From positions 62,001-126,000 of the forward strand of contig JAYKXP010000113.1 in assembly GCA_037176845.1 (NCBI GenBank): DNA of 64,000 nt. Reading direction: 5' to 3'. Source of the stretch: Paramarasmius palmivorus (taxonomy: Eukaryota; Basidiomycota; Agaricomycetes; Agaricales; Marasmiaceae). The translations under genes and the position numbers were made by a program. The notes under the pieces were generated by a model. That model saw nothing but the letters and a program-made list of their open reading frames with translations, made no database searches and was not told where the DNA came from. Positions 46,401-58,527 of this stretch are shown in pieces (positions within the stretch are counted from its first letter, which is position 1; each line of letters begins with the position of its first letter).

Positions 46401-48711
46401 TGCATATTCCAAGCCATGCAACATCTATGTGTAGACATGATCTCAATATTTGTGTTCATCGAAACTGCTCACTATTGCGACTCGGATGCTGGTTATACGG
46501 GCAATTACGTTGAATAGAAGACTATCCTTAACTTTCAGTGGGCATTTCTTTTGCTTTCTCCGCGTGTCTTGCTCATACCATGTATTTCACAGCGACAGCC
46601 ACACAGTCGAGGACTCATATTTCGCCTCGACGACTACACGCGCCAATATGTCGTGTACATGATACATCGATTTGGATGCTTTCGTAGACGTTTCGCGCCT
46701 TGGGAAGGCAGGTGGAGGCCGCCGTCCATGCGAAGCCACATTATCAGGCGCATGAGAATGCGGCAACATCCCGTTCATTCTACCATGCCATTACCCGATG
46801 ATCATACTCTAACCCCAGGGCATCCTCGTACGAAACACACCACAGCCATTAGGGGTCATCTTCGTCAGACTGACATACCCAAAACAAATATCTAGACCCC
46901 TGCACCCTCGATCTTGCCTTGAGCACCTCCATTTACTTAGGATCTCGTATCGGACGGTGTTTTCATAGTTCTTGGGTCGTGGTTCTATGCATATGTCATT
47001 GTGAGTCCTTTAACGCGTGTTTAGTGTCTTTTACTTTAGAACATTGCTAACGGTCACGCATCAAAAGCAGCGACGTATTCAGTCTAACCCCTTACACGGC
47101 TCGGAGATCTAGAACCCCATACCGTTCCGCGAGAAGATACGTGTCCCCACAGTCAATCCGAAGCGAAAACGTCGGTAACTTCAGACCTCACTGATATTCG
47201 TATCCTCAAGAGAAACAATGAATCTTTACATACCCCATGGCCCAATGGCCCATAGCGCAAGTTTAAGCACGTGAACTCTTTCAGGTTCAGCTCCGAAACT
47301 GGGTGTCCTCTTTGTTGGTTTGGATTCATTAGATGCGACAGTCCAGCCTTGGCACGTTCCTCGCTGGCGGATGCTGTGGATTTGAGTGTAAAAGCCTGCG
47401 GAAGCTATCGTAATCCGAGACACGATCGGTGTAGGAGGAACATCCTGTTTGCTTTATCATGGACCATTTCCGATAATCCAACTTCCTCTTTCCCTATGAG
47501 GCATCCTCGTTCAACATCATCCTACGATCACTATGTAGGACTCCGGTCACCAGCGAAGTTTGTTGGCCCAACAGTGTTGTCGGATCGATCAATGGACGCA
47601 CAGCTCCTCCAATCGAAACCTCGACAATCACTGTTGATTTAGGCAGCTTTGAGTGGTTCTGAGTCTCGCCCTTCTTCCTGAGCAAGAAATCGTACCCCAT
47701 ACAAGGAAAGCGTGCGCCCTGCTATTTTCTTTTCTCGGCTCTCCTTGGCTAACATTGTTGGCTGGCAGGAATCCACTGCACCGACCTTAAAGGCATAGTT
47801 CCGCATCTTCGAGTCATCAAGATTCTCGTGAGGTGCATTGATCAAGTCTTCAGCTTGGGTACGATCAATCCATGCTCGTTGCTGGACCACCGCCTCCTCC
47901 TAATTGTCTTATACCCGAGCTTGGCATGGTATCTGGCAATAATAATCCAGATAAGGGTTATTTGATTGATTAATGATCCCCACCGAGAAATGGCCGAAAA
48001 AAAACAGCACGAGAGACACAGAACCCCCAATGCAGTAATCTTGTTGGTGATTCCGATGATGAACTGGGGAGTGTATGATGTTGGGATGAAATACCTAGTG
48101 ACTGTTTTGGTACAGAACGTTTTATCCGAGAAACCACTGATAAGATGTAGGAGCGAGGGTGCGTTTACGACCACGACATTCTATCTCGAGAACGTGCCCC
48201 AAGTTAAATCTATGCGTTATATCTGGTTTATCGGTCCAATCTCAACCTTGCCGGGAGTGAAAGGGAATGTGTGGGCAAGGTACGTCTCAACAGGCTTGAC
48301 ATCACTTGAATCTGTTCACAGGTCGCCTTAGATGGTTCATACTTCGAGTCCTTTCGACCTGGAGGCGTGCTACAATATCATCCACGATTCCAAATGAGTG
48401 GTATTGGTATCATGGCATTCACCCGGAGCACCGGATGGTTTTGCACCATGTTCTCTGTGGGTTGCGATCTTCCTAGAGGGCGCGTCTTCTAAAAACTTCG
48501 AATATCCACCCCATACAATATATCATTTTGCCCGCGTGCATAGAGTAAGTACAATAGCGCCCGTACATTAAAAGCCATTAGCCAGCTGGGCTGGGAACCA
48601 TAGGTGTCAAACATATTGCTAGTATTTACTCCGCTCGAGTTCCATCCAAACTTACACTAATACCCGTACAACCCCAAGAATTCTATGGGAAGGTAGATAT
48701 TGAAGGATACT
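43422..48711. other. Long gene-poor stretch
   Basis: Many short frames occur on both strands but I could not build a convincing gene. A possible gene start at 44038 (MATSQAPKNICASLAQAEER, then a GT donor) has no clear continuation. A hydrophobic minus-strand frame at 47842-48174 and an overlapping plus-strand frame at 47966-48331 are the best remaining candidates, but neither carries a motif I know. No tandem repeats or mobile-element ends were seen. Confidence 0.35.
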
Positions 48712-50349
48712 CTAAACATTCATGCAACCCCCGTGCGAGCATATACTAAACGCGAGCATTCTAGATGCAAAGACTCGTATCATAGGGCCCGACATACCTT
48801 TATGCGTGCTATCATCCTGAGTCACCTGTATGTTTGACTGCTCCAGAACAGGCAACAGAGGCCCTTCATTCGTTTCATGAGGTCCTTGCTGGATCGACGG
48901 CTTGTTAATGAGCATACGCAATGTTTCAGCGGTGCAGTGCCATGTCCGTACTTCCAGAGTATGTACTGCTGGTGTTAGCAGCAACAACCAGAGTAGCTCA
49001 GTGCCGCACATAGGGAGATCCCGAAGGTATATCTCGGTAATCTGGCATTGGGAATGAGAGATGCAGCATCTCAGACAGGGCAATACCCAATCAACCGATT
49101 GGTCTCGCTCAGGTAAAGCCTCAATCTCCAAAACAGAGAGTCTTGGGAAAGATGACCGGTGAAAGAGCGAGTTCGCTTCTTCCGTGTTTCTAGCGAATAT
49201 CGTGAGCTCTTGGAGCTGCGGAAGTATCAATGAGGGGGCGGACGAGAGTCTATGGCCACCTATTTTGGCGATTGATAGGCGCCTGAGGGATTGGAAGGAG
49301 GTGAGAAAATCCAGGGCGGCTTGAGCGCTACACGGTCCAACGCTTAATTGGATAATTTGGTTATAAGGGATTGTGAATATTCTCTCATCTCCAGTGTTCC
49401 TCGGATAAATGTTCAGCCCATGGAGGTTCGGAGCTTGTAGGAACAGGTCGAGGGGGAGGGACGGAAGACTATTTGCACCAGGGGTGACAAAGAATTCGAG
49501 ATGCTGGAGGTTGGGAATGTTCCCGGAAATTGGTTCGAAGACGGGATGTCGAATGATATCGGGGGACAAGAAAAGGGAGAGGTGCGCCCAACGGGATGAC
49601 TGCTCAACTAGAATCTTGAGAGTTGGAAGGAATCGCATTTCGAAGAGTAACGGAACTTGGGAGAAATCCAAAACGAGTCCCAACCGACTCGACTTCATGG
49701 ATCGTTTCAGGAAGAGATGCGTAACAGTGGTCAACGCGCAAGCATCGTCTTTCCACAAACGAAATGGGATGTGAAGATTACTCCACAATGACTGGGAAGA
49801 TGTTGATGGGTCGAGAAGGATGCTACGCCAGGTCCTACAGACCCCGGAAAGGACCAGTGCTGCTGGTGGGGGTGTGAACTCGAGAACGTTTGTCTCGCAA
49901 ACATACTTGAAGATTTCAAGCAGAACCTCAGGTGGGCACTTGTTTGCAGGTGAAAGTAGCGAGCGGCACTTGTCAACTCTTTGCTCCAAAGCCCGACAGC
50001 GAGCCTCTAAGTCGGAACAATCCGCTTTGAGCCTCTCAAGCTGAGAGAGATGACCGCGTAGGTCGTTCTCAGAGACTCTTAGATACTCTGAAAGGATCGC
50101 CGTGTCAACGGAGGATAGACGATGTTGGGTAGGATACTGCAAGAGCCTGTCCACGGAAATGCCATCGTTTACACGGCTATTGAAACGATTAACCCAGCGG
50201 ACCAGCACTGAATAGCAAGATCGTACCTGTCCTTTGCTGTGTATCTGGAGTGCGGGAACAGAACGGAGATGATCTGGTTCATGACTATACGATCGATATC
50301 GGGGAGATGGTCTTAGTCTAGTGAGCGGCGGGGAGTGTGATGGGTACAA
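48712..50349 (-). CDS. F-box-like domain protein
   Basis: The open frame of 545 residues starts at 50349. Residues about 85-132 form a coiled coil (VSENDLRGHLSQLERLKADC), followed at about 138-195 by an F-box-like domain: CPPEVLLEIFKYV, LSGVCRTWRSILLD and SLWSNLHIPF. The rest contains irregular leucine-rich segments (LPQLQELTIFARN, RLSVLEIEALPERD), typical of the very large Agaricomycete family of coiled-coil plus F-box plus LRR-like proteins. F-box proteins link substrates to SCF ubiquitin ligases; the substrate here is unknown. A 48-base stretch near codon 42 (gtacgatc...caatag) could be a small in-frame intron. No membrane segment is present. Confidence 0.85.
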   Translation of the reverse strand: MYPSHSPPLTRLRPSPRYRSYSHEPDHLRSVPALQIHSKGQVRSCYSVLVRWVNRFNSRVNDGISVDRLLQYPTQHRLSSVDTAILSEYLRVSENDLRGHLSQLERLKADCSDLEARCRALEQRVDKCRSLLSPANKCPPEVLLEIFKYVCETNVLEFTPPPAALVLSGVCRTWRSILLDPSTSSQSLWSNLHIPFRLWKDDACALTTVTHLFLKRSMKSSRLGLVLDFSQVPLLFEMRFLPTLKILVEQSSRWAHLSLFLSPDIIRHPVFEPISGNIPNLQHLEFFVTPGANSLPSLPLDLFLQAPNLHGLNIYPRNTGDERIFTIPYNQIIQLSVGPCSAQAALDFLTSFQSLRRLSIAKIGGHRLSSAPSLILPQLQELTIFARNTEEANSLFHRSSFPRLSVLEIEALPERDQSVDWVLPCLRCCISHSQCQITEIYLRDLPMCGTELLWLLLLTPAVHTLEVRTWHCTAETLRMLINKPSIQQGPHETNEGPLLPVLEQSNIQVTQDDSTHKGMSGPMIRVFASRMLAFSICSHGGCMNV

Positions 50350-53300
50350 TGGATCCGAAAAGTAAGGTCTTGCCAGTATTTAAGATGACAGACAAAGAAA
50401 CACGAGTATGGGTTCATTGTTAGGATGCATGGTCGAACAAAGGCGAAAATCCGAAATCCGACGTAAAACTATACTTAAATCACAAACAGTTCTTCCGAGT
50501 CACTTTGCACAATGTCTTTGTCAAGTCCGTAAGTGTACATCCGAGAACCGTCTACAAATATCCAATGGTACGTTGCCCAATACCCAGCACTATACATGCC
50601 CAGGCCCTGTGCCCCGCTCAACCCTGCCGGCGCGCAAGACATTATGTGTTCGTTTCTGCTGTCGTTGAATATCCTGTACCTTCATGTGACTGGGACGGCT
50701 GGCAGCCTTGTTATTCGGATGAAATTGAAAGGGTGATAGACGTTGCGGATCACGGTCTAAGTTGAGCTAGCTATCCTAGGCATAAAGACCTTCAAAATTA
50801 ATCTACTGTTACCCAACAAATCTCAAGTACATCATTTGAGCCCACGCCAACTGCACTGCAACTCCTCCATGTTAACGCGTCGCAGACCGATTCTCACACA
50901 TTTCGGGGTTAGGAACGGTGGTGATATGGCAGGTGGCGGTGTAAGAGAGTAATGCGCCGACGACAAGCCAGATCCTTGCAAGGTACACGAATAGCTTGTA
51001 AATACGAAAAAAGAGCGCGACAAATAAGAAAGGAGCAGCGAAGGCAGCGTTTTGAGCGAACAACGCTTCACAGGCCCAATGCAAAGGAAGTTGTTTTCTA
51101 CCGAAGGACGTACCACCAACACATGCACCAACGGATTTGGTGCTTTATCCTTACGAATATCCCAAATTGCGTGTCAGAAGTGTCGCTCGCCGTGCACTCG
51201 AGCTCGGAACGATGGTCCATCCTGCAAAACTGAAAAGAACGGACAATCCAGTGACATGGATGGACATCCCAAAAAAAGAGAAAACATCCCGAGACCTCGA
51301 CTGCGGATGGAGTACATAGAGCAGACAACGGTAAAGACTTCGAAGATATGAATTGTTAGCAAGATATACACACGTACCCACGGATCCATGCTATTGTGTC
51401 CCAAAAGGCCCTAGTGTATTGGGTGAAGCGATGTGTCAGTTCGAAGGTTATGGAAAGAAGCTGGCGCACAAACCAGGGAGTACGCCGGAATCAATCACTT
51501 TGACGTGCTCCAGGAACTCTGAAATCGACGAGCCAGTCGGTAGACGAGAAAGGACTACGAAGAATGGTCAGCAGGAAACGAGCACCCGAGAAGAAAATTG
51601 TATCATCCGCCGTACGATGGACTCTAGTCCGACAGTATAATCTCCATCTTCATACTAATCCTGCCCTAAGACCTGGCGTCAAATTCTTTCGAGGATTGAT
51701 CAAATGATGAATCTAAACAGTGTAACTTCCATACTTCCTCGATCCATTATCGACGCTAGTGAAGCTCCCTAATAACTGGCAATATACCGCCGAATTGAAG
51801 AAAACCCGTGGTAATTCGAAACCAGAATAAAGCCGGTCAGATCAACGAAGCCTCGGAAGTCTCATGGAACATCACCAATCAGTATTGCCCTTTATATGGT
51901 GTTTTCGTGGCCTCTGGAAATAGACTGCGAAGAAAATGCCTCCTATCACGACTTTGATACTGGCTCAAGGAAAGATGAAATAGAAAAGTGAAACAGAGAA
52001 GAATCGGTGCAATACGGGCATAAAAGAATACCTGGACGTACCGCAGCCATTGGGCAACTTCGTTGATACCGATTGCCAGTTCTGTGATTTCAAGCATCTC
52101 GAAGACGAATGAATATTGACCGATTTACTAAACCCGAAGACCTTGGAAAAAGTGGTTGACCGAAGTGTAGTAGCGCCCGAACTATTTCCGCTTCCAGTAT
52201 GGCAAACGTCACTCTTGGAGCACAGGAGCGACGTGCTTCGATGATCGTCTTGAAAATGTTATTGTAGCCAACGGAGCCAATAGGAGAAGAGAAAGAAGAC
52301 AAACCTGGGACATGGATTCCTCTACAGCTCACGGTTCATCAACCATCGTTTATCTAGTCTCCCCTCTCAATTTGAGGACCTTGGAGAAAATATTGTCGTG
52401 GAAGTAGGCGAGTGTGATAGCATAGAAGGGTCAACGATGTGTTTACAAGTTACCTGGAACGCCGCCATCGTTTCACCAACGACGGTATGTATATTGTCTC
52501 TAGGTCTGCTGGATTGCTTTTGCGGTGGCGGCTTGCATCTCCTGGTTTGAGACTTCTAGAGTATCAAGTATCTAGCCGCGGTCGGAGACCAGTTAAAGGA
52601 GAGACCAACTAAAGGAAACTGTTAGACTGAAAAGGCTTAGGATATACAAGAACTTTAGAGCACGTACCCAAAGTATTATCATTGACTCTTCAACTTATCC
52701 CAGTCCTCCAATACCATCTCGAAGATCCTAGCAACGATCCCATCGCGGCATAAATACCGGCTTGAAGTCAAAACGGATCTGAACGTCGGACGAGAATCAA
52801 ATAGATAGCAAATTTAAGATCAGACCTGAGGATATGGCAGCGGTGATGGGAGTGATTACGAGGAACGAAATTGTAATTCTCACGGTCTTGGGTTGAAAAA
52901 GCGACACGATGCAGCTCTAGATTTAAAGAAACCGTTCTATTGCCGACCTCGAATTCTCGCCGGATGCATTGAACATATCCAAAGGAAAATCGCTTAACGA
53001 GCTCGGAAGGAACAAACGATTCAAAAGAATATAGAATAGGACTTGGAGGCCTGGACTCCTCAACTTCCCTAGGCCTACCGTCGAAAGCTTGTGCAGGGGA
53101 ACAACTCAGCGGCCCTTCCTGCCCTCCAGATCCGCGCCAAAATCATTCAGAATCTCGTTCATACCTCTATTGCTTAATATGCCGTCCACTTGCAAACTCG
53201 AACGGTAAGTAACTTCAGTTCTCAGCGTTACAGCGACAGCTCAACATCCAACACTATTACCTACTTTTCCCGATGAAGGCAACAGTGCTATTGGAAACAA

Positions 53301-54020
53301 GATCGTGCTCGTTCAAAAAGTTTGCAGGAGCTCGTTGGCGCGCTGCTCTGACACACTGATCTGGAAATTGAACCCTACGGCTGGATAGTGAGATGCGTTT
53401 GCGCTCGAGCTGTTTTGGTATCTTTGTTTGATCTTCGTTATTGTTTCTGTTCTTCAACTTTGCTTTTTTAAATATAGGACCCAGGATGTAGATGGCCGCA
53501 ATTCAGTGACTATGTGGGTTGTATATTGGGCGACATAGTCATTCTACAAGTTCCAGATTGGCATGGCATCTTCCAAAACTGTGAAGCAACAATATCATGT
53601 TTGTTCGGTTCAGAAACGACGGATAACGCCTTGAATGTCTGAACCCCTACATTGTTGCTCGAGAATTGGTCCTGGTAGCGGGCTCTTAATAACCGTATTG
53701 GGGGACGCGACCCAAAAGAAAAGTACGCCTGTCTACGCTCTACTATTTTACCCAGCTCACCATGTCATGATCGGGCTTTCATTAGACGCTGAAAGAGCAG
53801 TTAATTGAGGAATGGGGAGAAAACGGAAGGTGACGCGTCTGCAGCTTCAGCGAATGGGTACAGTACACTGGAAGATTCTCAATGTCGACGTCCATTCCGG
53901 AAGCTGTGATAAATGTCGCGATCGAACATCAGGCATAAGATGCGTAAGAAGCTACTAGTATGACATCTCAAGAATGATATAGTGATTTGATCACATCCTT
54001 TCTTAGTCTTCATTCGAATT
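50350..54020. other. Gene-poor stretch
   Basis: No domain-bearing frame is present. Minus-strand frames at 51879-52097 and 52090-52332 (the latter with IIEARRSCAPRVTFAILEAE) could be exons of an unrecognised gene, but splice joins could not be made convincing. No repeats were seen. Confidence 0.35.
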
Positions 54021-54802
54021 CTACACATTTACAGCGTAGCTGGGCCCCAAATCAAGTGTTCCCCGTTCCACAAAATATCCTCGACCATCGATGTCTTCAT
54101 AAGCGCTGTTCACCAGCTCACCTACTTCGTCGAGCTTCGAGCATCTCTTATGTGGCCAAATCTCGGGGCTTTTCTCCTCGCAGCAAGGACAAATCTTTGT
54201 CGACAAGTCCATACACGCTGTACAGGTGTTATGTCCGCAAGCAAGCCTAAGGGAGGTCTTAGTCAAGACATTGGTAAGGAGACGCAAAGCCTTACCGTTG
54301 TATGTACATGGCTTCTGCACCATTTTCATAGGTTCGCCAGTTGACACACCCCTCTTTGTCGCAAAGTAGGACTTTCTAACGGTTCGATGACATGGTAAGG
54401 TGAGGCTAAAAGAGATTGTAATGTTATCCTCACCGTAATCACTACCAGTTTGTCCCATTTTGACGTCACCTGCGTCCTCTTTGACCTAATTTGATTTCCC
54501 AACTGTGAATGCAGAGCCACCAGACATTCATGTTTGGTATGAACAATGATTAATGAGGGACTATACCGCTGCTATTCTCTTGTCTACCAACTCCGTCTGT
54601 CTCGTGGCCTCAGCAACTCGGAGCTGGGGATCCCGCGTTGTCAGACGCGCGAAGTGAGGGATGATTTCTGTCTCACCTTGAGCTCTTCCAACTCTTTGTT
54701 GTTTACTATATTGAGGCTGGGTGGCTTGTTTTTTGCGTTCCGTGGGGATCTCCTGGGAAATGGCTTCTGCACACCGCCGTCGGATGGTGGGGGGGAGTCC
54801 AT
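54021..54802 (-). CDS. Small coiled-coil RING finger protein (minus member of divergent pair)
   Basis: Exons 54802-54677, 54623-54567 and three further short exons give about 172 residues. The N-terminus MDSPPPSDGGVQKPFPRR is proline-rich and basic, followed by a coiled coil (NNKELEELKLRVAEATRQTE). A RING-type zinc finger then spans three exons: LLCDKEGC, RLACGHNTCTACM and KICPCCEEK. The spacing C-x4-C, C-x-H-x2-C-x2-C, C-x2-C has four residues in the first pair instead of two and a short loop before the last pair, so it is an atypical RING. RING domains usually recruit E2 enzymes for ubiquitin transfer. The start codon lies 158 bases from that of the plus-strand RING gene. Confidence 0.8.
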
Positions 54803-54960
54803 GACAGGAGAAGATGAAAAGAGGTATGAAAGAACGCAATTCGTATGTCCTGACGCGCTTTGCAACCTGAACAAAGACTTCGGCCACGAGGCTGATCAAT
54901 GATTCGGAGAATTTGAATCCATCTTTCCTTTTTTGATTCATCTCCCTAGCCTTTCCTACG
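54803..54960. promoter_or_regulatory. Shared bidirectional promoter of the RING gene pair
   Basis: This is the 158-base gap between two divergent start codons. It contains T-rich and CT-rich stretches (cttttttgattcatctccctagcctttcctac in part) just upstream of the plus-strand start, as in fungal core promoters. No clear TATA box is present. Confidence 0.5.
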
Positions 54961-55711
54961 ATGCCTCTCACTGTCGGTGCCACTATCGAACCAGACGGAT
55001 CTGGTATCAACGACCGAACTTCAACAGAAGCTCGATGGTGGTTCATGAAGGAACTCTCGAGTAGCGATAGCTGTGCCGAAATCCAGAGAATTGAAAAAGT
55101 GAGTTCCCTTTCAACGTTACTATCCAACATGCCGATGCGTTTATTCTATAGGAGCTACAGGTACTGCAAGAACTGCTCTCTGAGAAGAACCGGGAATATA
55201 GAGAGGTGAAATACACCACAAAATCGACACATGAACGAATGCTCACCGTACCAAACGCAGATGCGATCCGCCTTTCAAAGACTGGAAAATCAAGAACACA
55301 TCATCGACACCACTATCGAGGAGGCGAGGGTGAGAGGATTAATACAAGAGTATCCATGGAATGCTAATCATGTCCCTCATTTCAGAAAAGCCTTTCTTGC
55401 GCGCGTTGCAAGAGTCTGATGAGTTCACCAGTCGTGTAAGCTTCCTGAAACCCACCGTTGTGTTAGTGTTGACTAAACACTGCAGTATCCAAGGCTGTGG
55501 GCACACCGCCTGCGGCGAGTGCATTCGTGCCATTTACAAGGTGGCTGACGATCACAACAGCATTGGACCTTGCCCAACATGCTTTAGATCGATGTATGAC
55601 TGCCCTAGAAGCGACAGTGCTCTTCTAGAGATTGTGAAGATCCTCGGAGGTGATGGAGAACCTTATGACCCGAAGCTCTGGAAAGGATGGTGGATCGAAG
55701 ACGAAGAGTGA
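54961..55711 (+). CDS. Small coiled-coil RING finger protein (plus member of divergent pair)
   Basis: The start at 54961 gives MPLTVGATIEPDGSGINDR. Five exons join with GT-AG introns into about 177 residues. A coiled coil (KELQVLQELLSEKNREYRE, then FQRLENQEHIIDTTIEEAR) is followed by a canonical C3HC4 RING: SCARCKSLMSSPVV, GCGHTACGECI, then GPCPTCFRSM. The RING is split by an intron right after VV, and the join restores the spacing. The C-terminus is acidic (LWKGWWIEDEE). This fits an E3 ubiquitin ligase of small size; partner and substrate are unknown. The layout matches its divergent neighbour, which suggests an inverted duplication. Confidence 0.87.
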
Positions 55712-58346
55712 TACTATCTTGTCGAGTATGAGCAACCTCGGGCGTAGTCTACGGTAGAATTGACTAGTTCGTTGACTCCTCGGTATTTGAGGCAATTAGA
55801 GCACATCTGTTGTACCTCTTTTCGACCTCTGGGGCTCCAAAACAACAATTCAAACTTTAAGCCTTGATTACGCCTAATCGGTGCTGGTGAAGTCCGAGAA
55901 CCAAGAAGAAAGTGCAACAGATATGCTCTATTGTATAACCCCCTCCCCTTGAATGTTGATACGTCTGCGTTTGCAATTACTCACAATATCAATCTTCCAT
56001 AGACAAGTCGGTTTTTGACCAACTTGAACGAACTTGCGCGCCGTACCTTTCGACTGACTCGAATTGTTTCATCTGATGCTTTAGCCCGGTACCTCTGGAG
56101 CCATAAGGCCGCGCAGAGCTGGGGTTGATGCAAATGCCCAGCATCAGCAGGAAAGACGCAGGATACATTCATGACAACCTTTCCTCGCAATCGATTAGAT
56201 GAGTAATTCGGCGATCGATCTGTCATTGATGGTATCTTAATCAGCAAGAATAGTGTCCAGGGCTTGAATAGGTCTACTTGAGAAGGGGATGAGGGAGTTG
56301 AGCTGGATTGGGGAAGGGGTTGAAGCACGAAAATTCGAATGTATGGCATTGTATGCTGATTGCCATGCCGAGGAAAACATGGAAGTTGTCTTTATTACAA
56401 ATGGCAAACTAGTCATCTATCATCGTATAAGTTCTCTGACCCTTCACCGAGTTGGGATCGTTGTTCAAAGTTTGGCGTATTCCACCCTGAATTACCGGGT
56501 TCAACGTCGAACAGAGCAAGAAGGCCAAAAATGAATCAACAAGCCAATCCCTGGATCCGAGGACATCAGGTTGCAGTTTTCATCGAGAAAGGAAGCATCA
56601 AACTCTGCCTGGTGTACCGAGACCAAAAATCGGCGCTTTTTGCCGTGTGAGATATGAGAGCTGATGGTTGTGGTTGCGGTAGCGACTACCAGCTAGCCTA
56701 AAGACAAGACACAATTAGGTATAAGCTTCGGAAAACCGCAAGTCAAGCAAAAGGCTTACCCGACATAATGCGAGAATCCAGTCATTATCTTTCGCCTTTC
56801 GTAACAAGAGTGAGCCGACCACAGCCTGTACCCTGCTTCGAGGGGTGGGGTGGGGTGGGCATGGGTGTCGGTTGACATAGGTAGAGGTGCGGGTGAGTCA
56901 GGTAAGATCGAGAAATTAAGGGGCACGTGGATGAGGAGCCCATCTGTATTTTATCGCCCAGCAGAGTTTGGAGACGCAAACAAGATGTAGGTGGACATTG
57001 AAAAAGATGTGGTTCCTGGGAGCGTTTCGAGTCGGGACCAGCGTCGTTCGCCTGATGAGCGCTGAGCATCGAGCCTTACACCACAACCGTGTTTCGCCCC
57101 GACGCTAACCGTACCCAACATAACCAATGCCATATTTAGAAGACTTGCAGATCCGGCTCGTACAGCCAGCGAGGAAAGGCATAGAAAGCCGCGTTGGGCT
57201 AGCGCTCTGAGACAGGTCAATAGAATTGTCAATCAACGGGGCTGATCTATCACTCACTGATCCTGCAAGGGTTTCCTTCCTTAGAGCATTTGAGTCGTGC
57301 TTTCCACCTATCCTAATCACGCTGCCAGTCCGTGCTCCTTTTCCTCAAGTTTTTGACACTTTCTTTTTTGAGCCCGAGTCAACGGTTAAGTTAATGGTGC
57401 TGCAGTCACAAGAAATCAAGGGACTCACGTGGTAAGACCCAGTTCTGCCGGCTGTTGCATGGCGTTTGCGAGGAACCACAGAACTCTCGAGGATCGATGA
57501 GGGAGAGCCAGCCCAAGTGGGACCTTGTTGCGCTAAAACGTTATCAGTAAAAGAAAAGGTACGCGAAGGATTGGGATATACCCTCGCTTGGCTATAAACT
57601 CTGGGTATCGGCACCTCGAGAGTTCAACGTTTAACAGCGCAGGTAGACACGGTGAAAACGTGACAGCCAGCACCAGAAAGGACACCAGCGTCTGGTGCGT
57701 CCAGGGCTTGAGGTCAAATGCCTCAGGTGACTCGTATAACAACCACACCGAAACTGAATATTCAGTCTTCGGTCTCTACCATGCAGCAGCCGCCTTCCTG
57801 TCCAGCTTGACGGCATTCCCTGTTCCTGTGCCTGCACCGGCAACGGCGTACGCACCCGGAATGATATCGATGAGGACGCATTTCCGGCCTTTACGAGGTT
57901 TGGCAAATCACTTGTAGCGGATCCAAGTTTTGGAGTCATGGGATGAGCAAGTTGAACCGAGCTGTGGACTTAGCTTGCTCTCCACTGAGATAGACAGAGA
58001 GCAAGCTAAGTATCGATATCCCGGATCCGACCGACGGTATTGGACTGGTAATAATGATGAGGTATTTGAGCCCGCTGGTTTCAAGGCTGAGGCTGGGAGT
58101 GTCCGAGGATGTCAGTAAGACATGCTGAGACAGCGGCAGATGCACTCACTACCATAGGTTTTATCAATAGTTCCAACTCGATCGTCAGCTCAACTACACG
58201 CCTATGGTTTAAAATCCGTCACGAGCGCAGTGTTTCAATCTATTGAGCAAGATGTACATACCTTTTGCCAAATAGATGTTGTGAACAATGTGATGGTTTT
58301 GAGGAAAGGAGCGCCGGTTGTTGAGCGATATGTCACTATTGAGGAC

Positions 58347-58527
58347 TGGACATGGACATGATGCCTCCGAGTTCGCCGCAACTCAGAAGTCAGAACTATC
58401 CAGTGTTCTGGTTTTCATTTCTGGTTTTCATCTATACCGGTGAGCTCGAGCTCTCAACATCAACCTTTACCATCCAATACTCTCACTAACGGAGACGAAG
58501 AACTCTTTCAGCAATTCAGTGTACATC
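58347..58527 (+). repeat. Direct repeat, copy A
   Basis: This 180-base segment contains catggacatgatgcctccga, then ggttttcatttctggttttc and gaagaactctttca. A closely related copy lies 1.84 kb downstream in the same orientation. The copies differ by small indels and substitutions. Confidence 0.8.
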
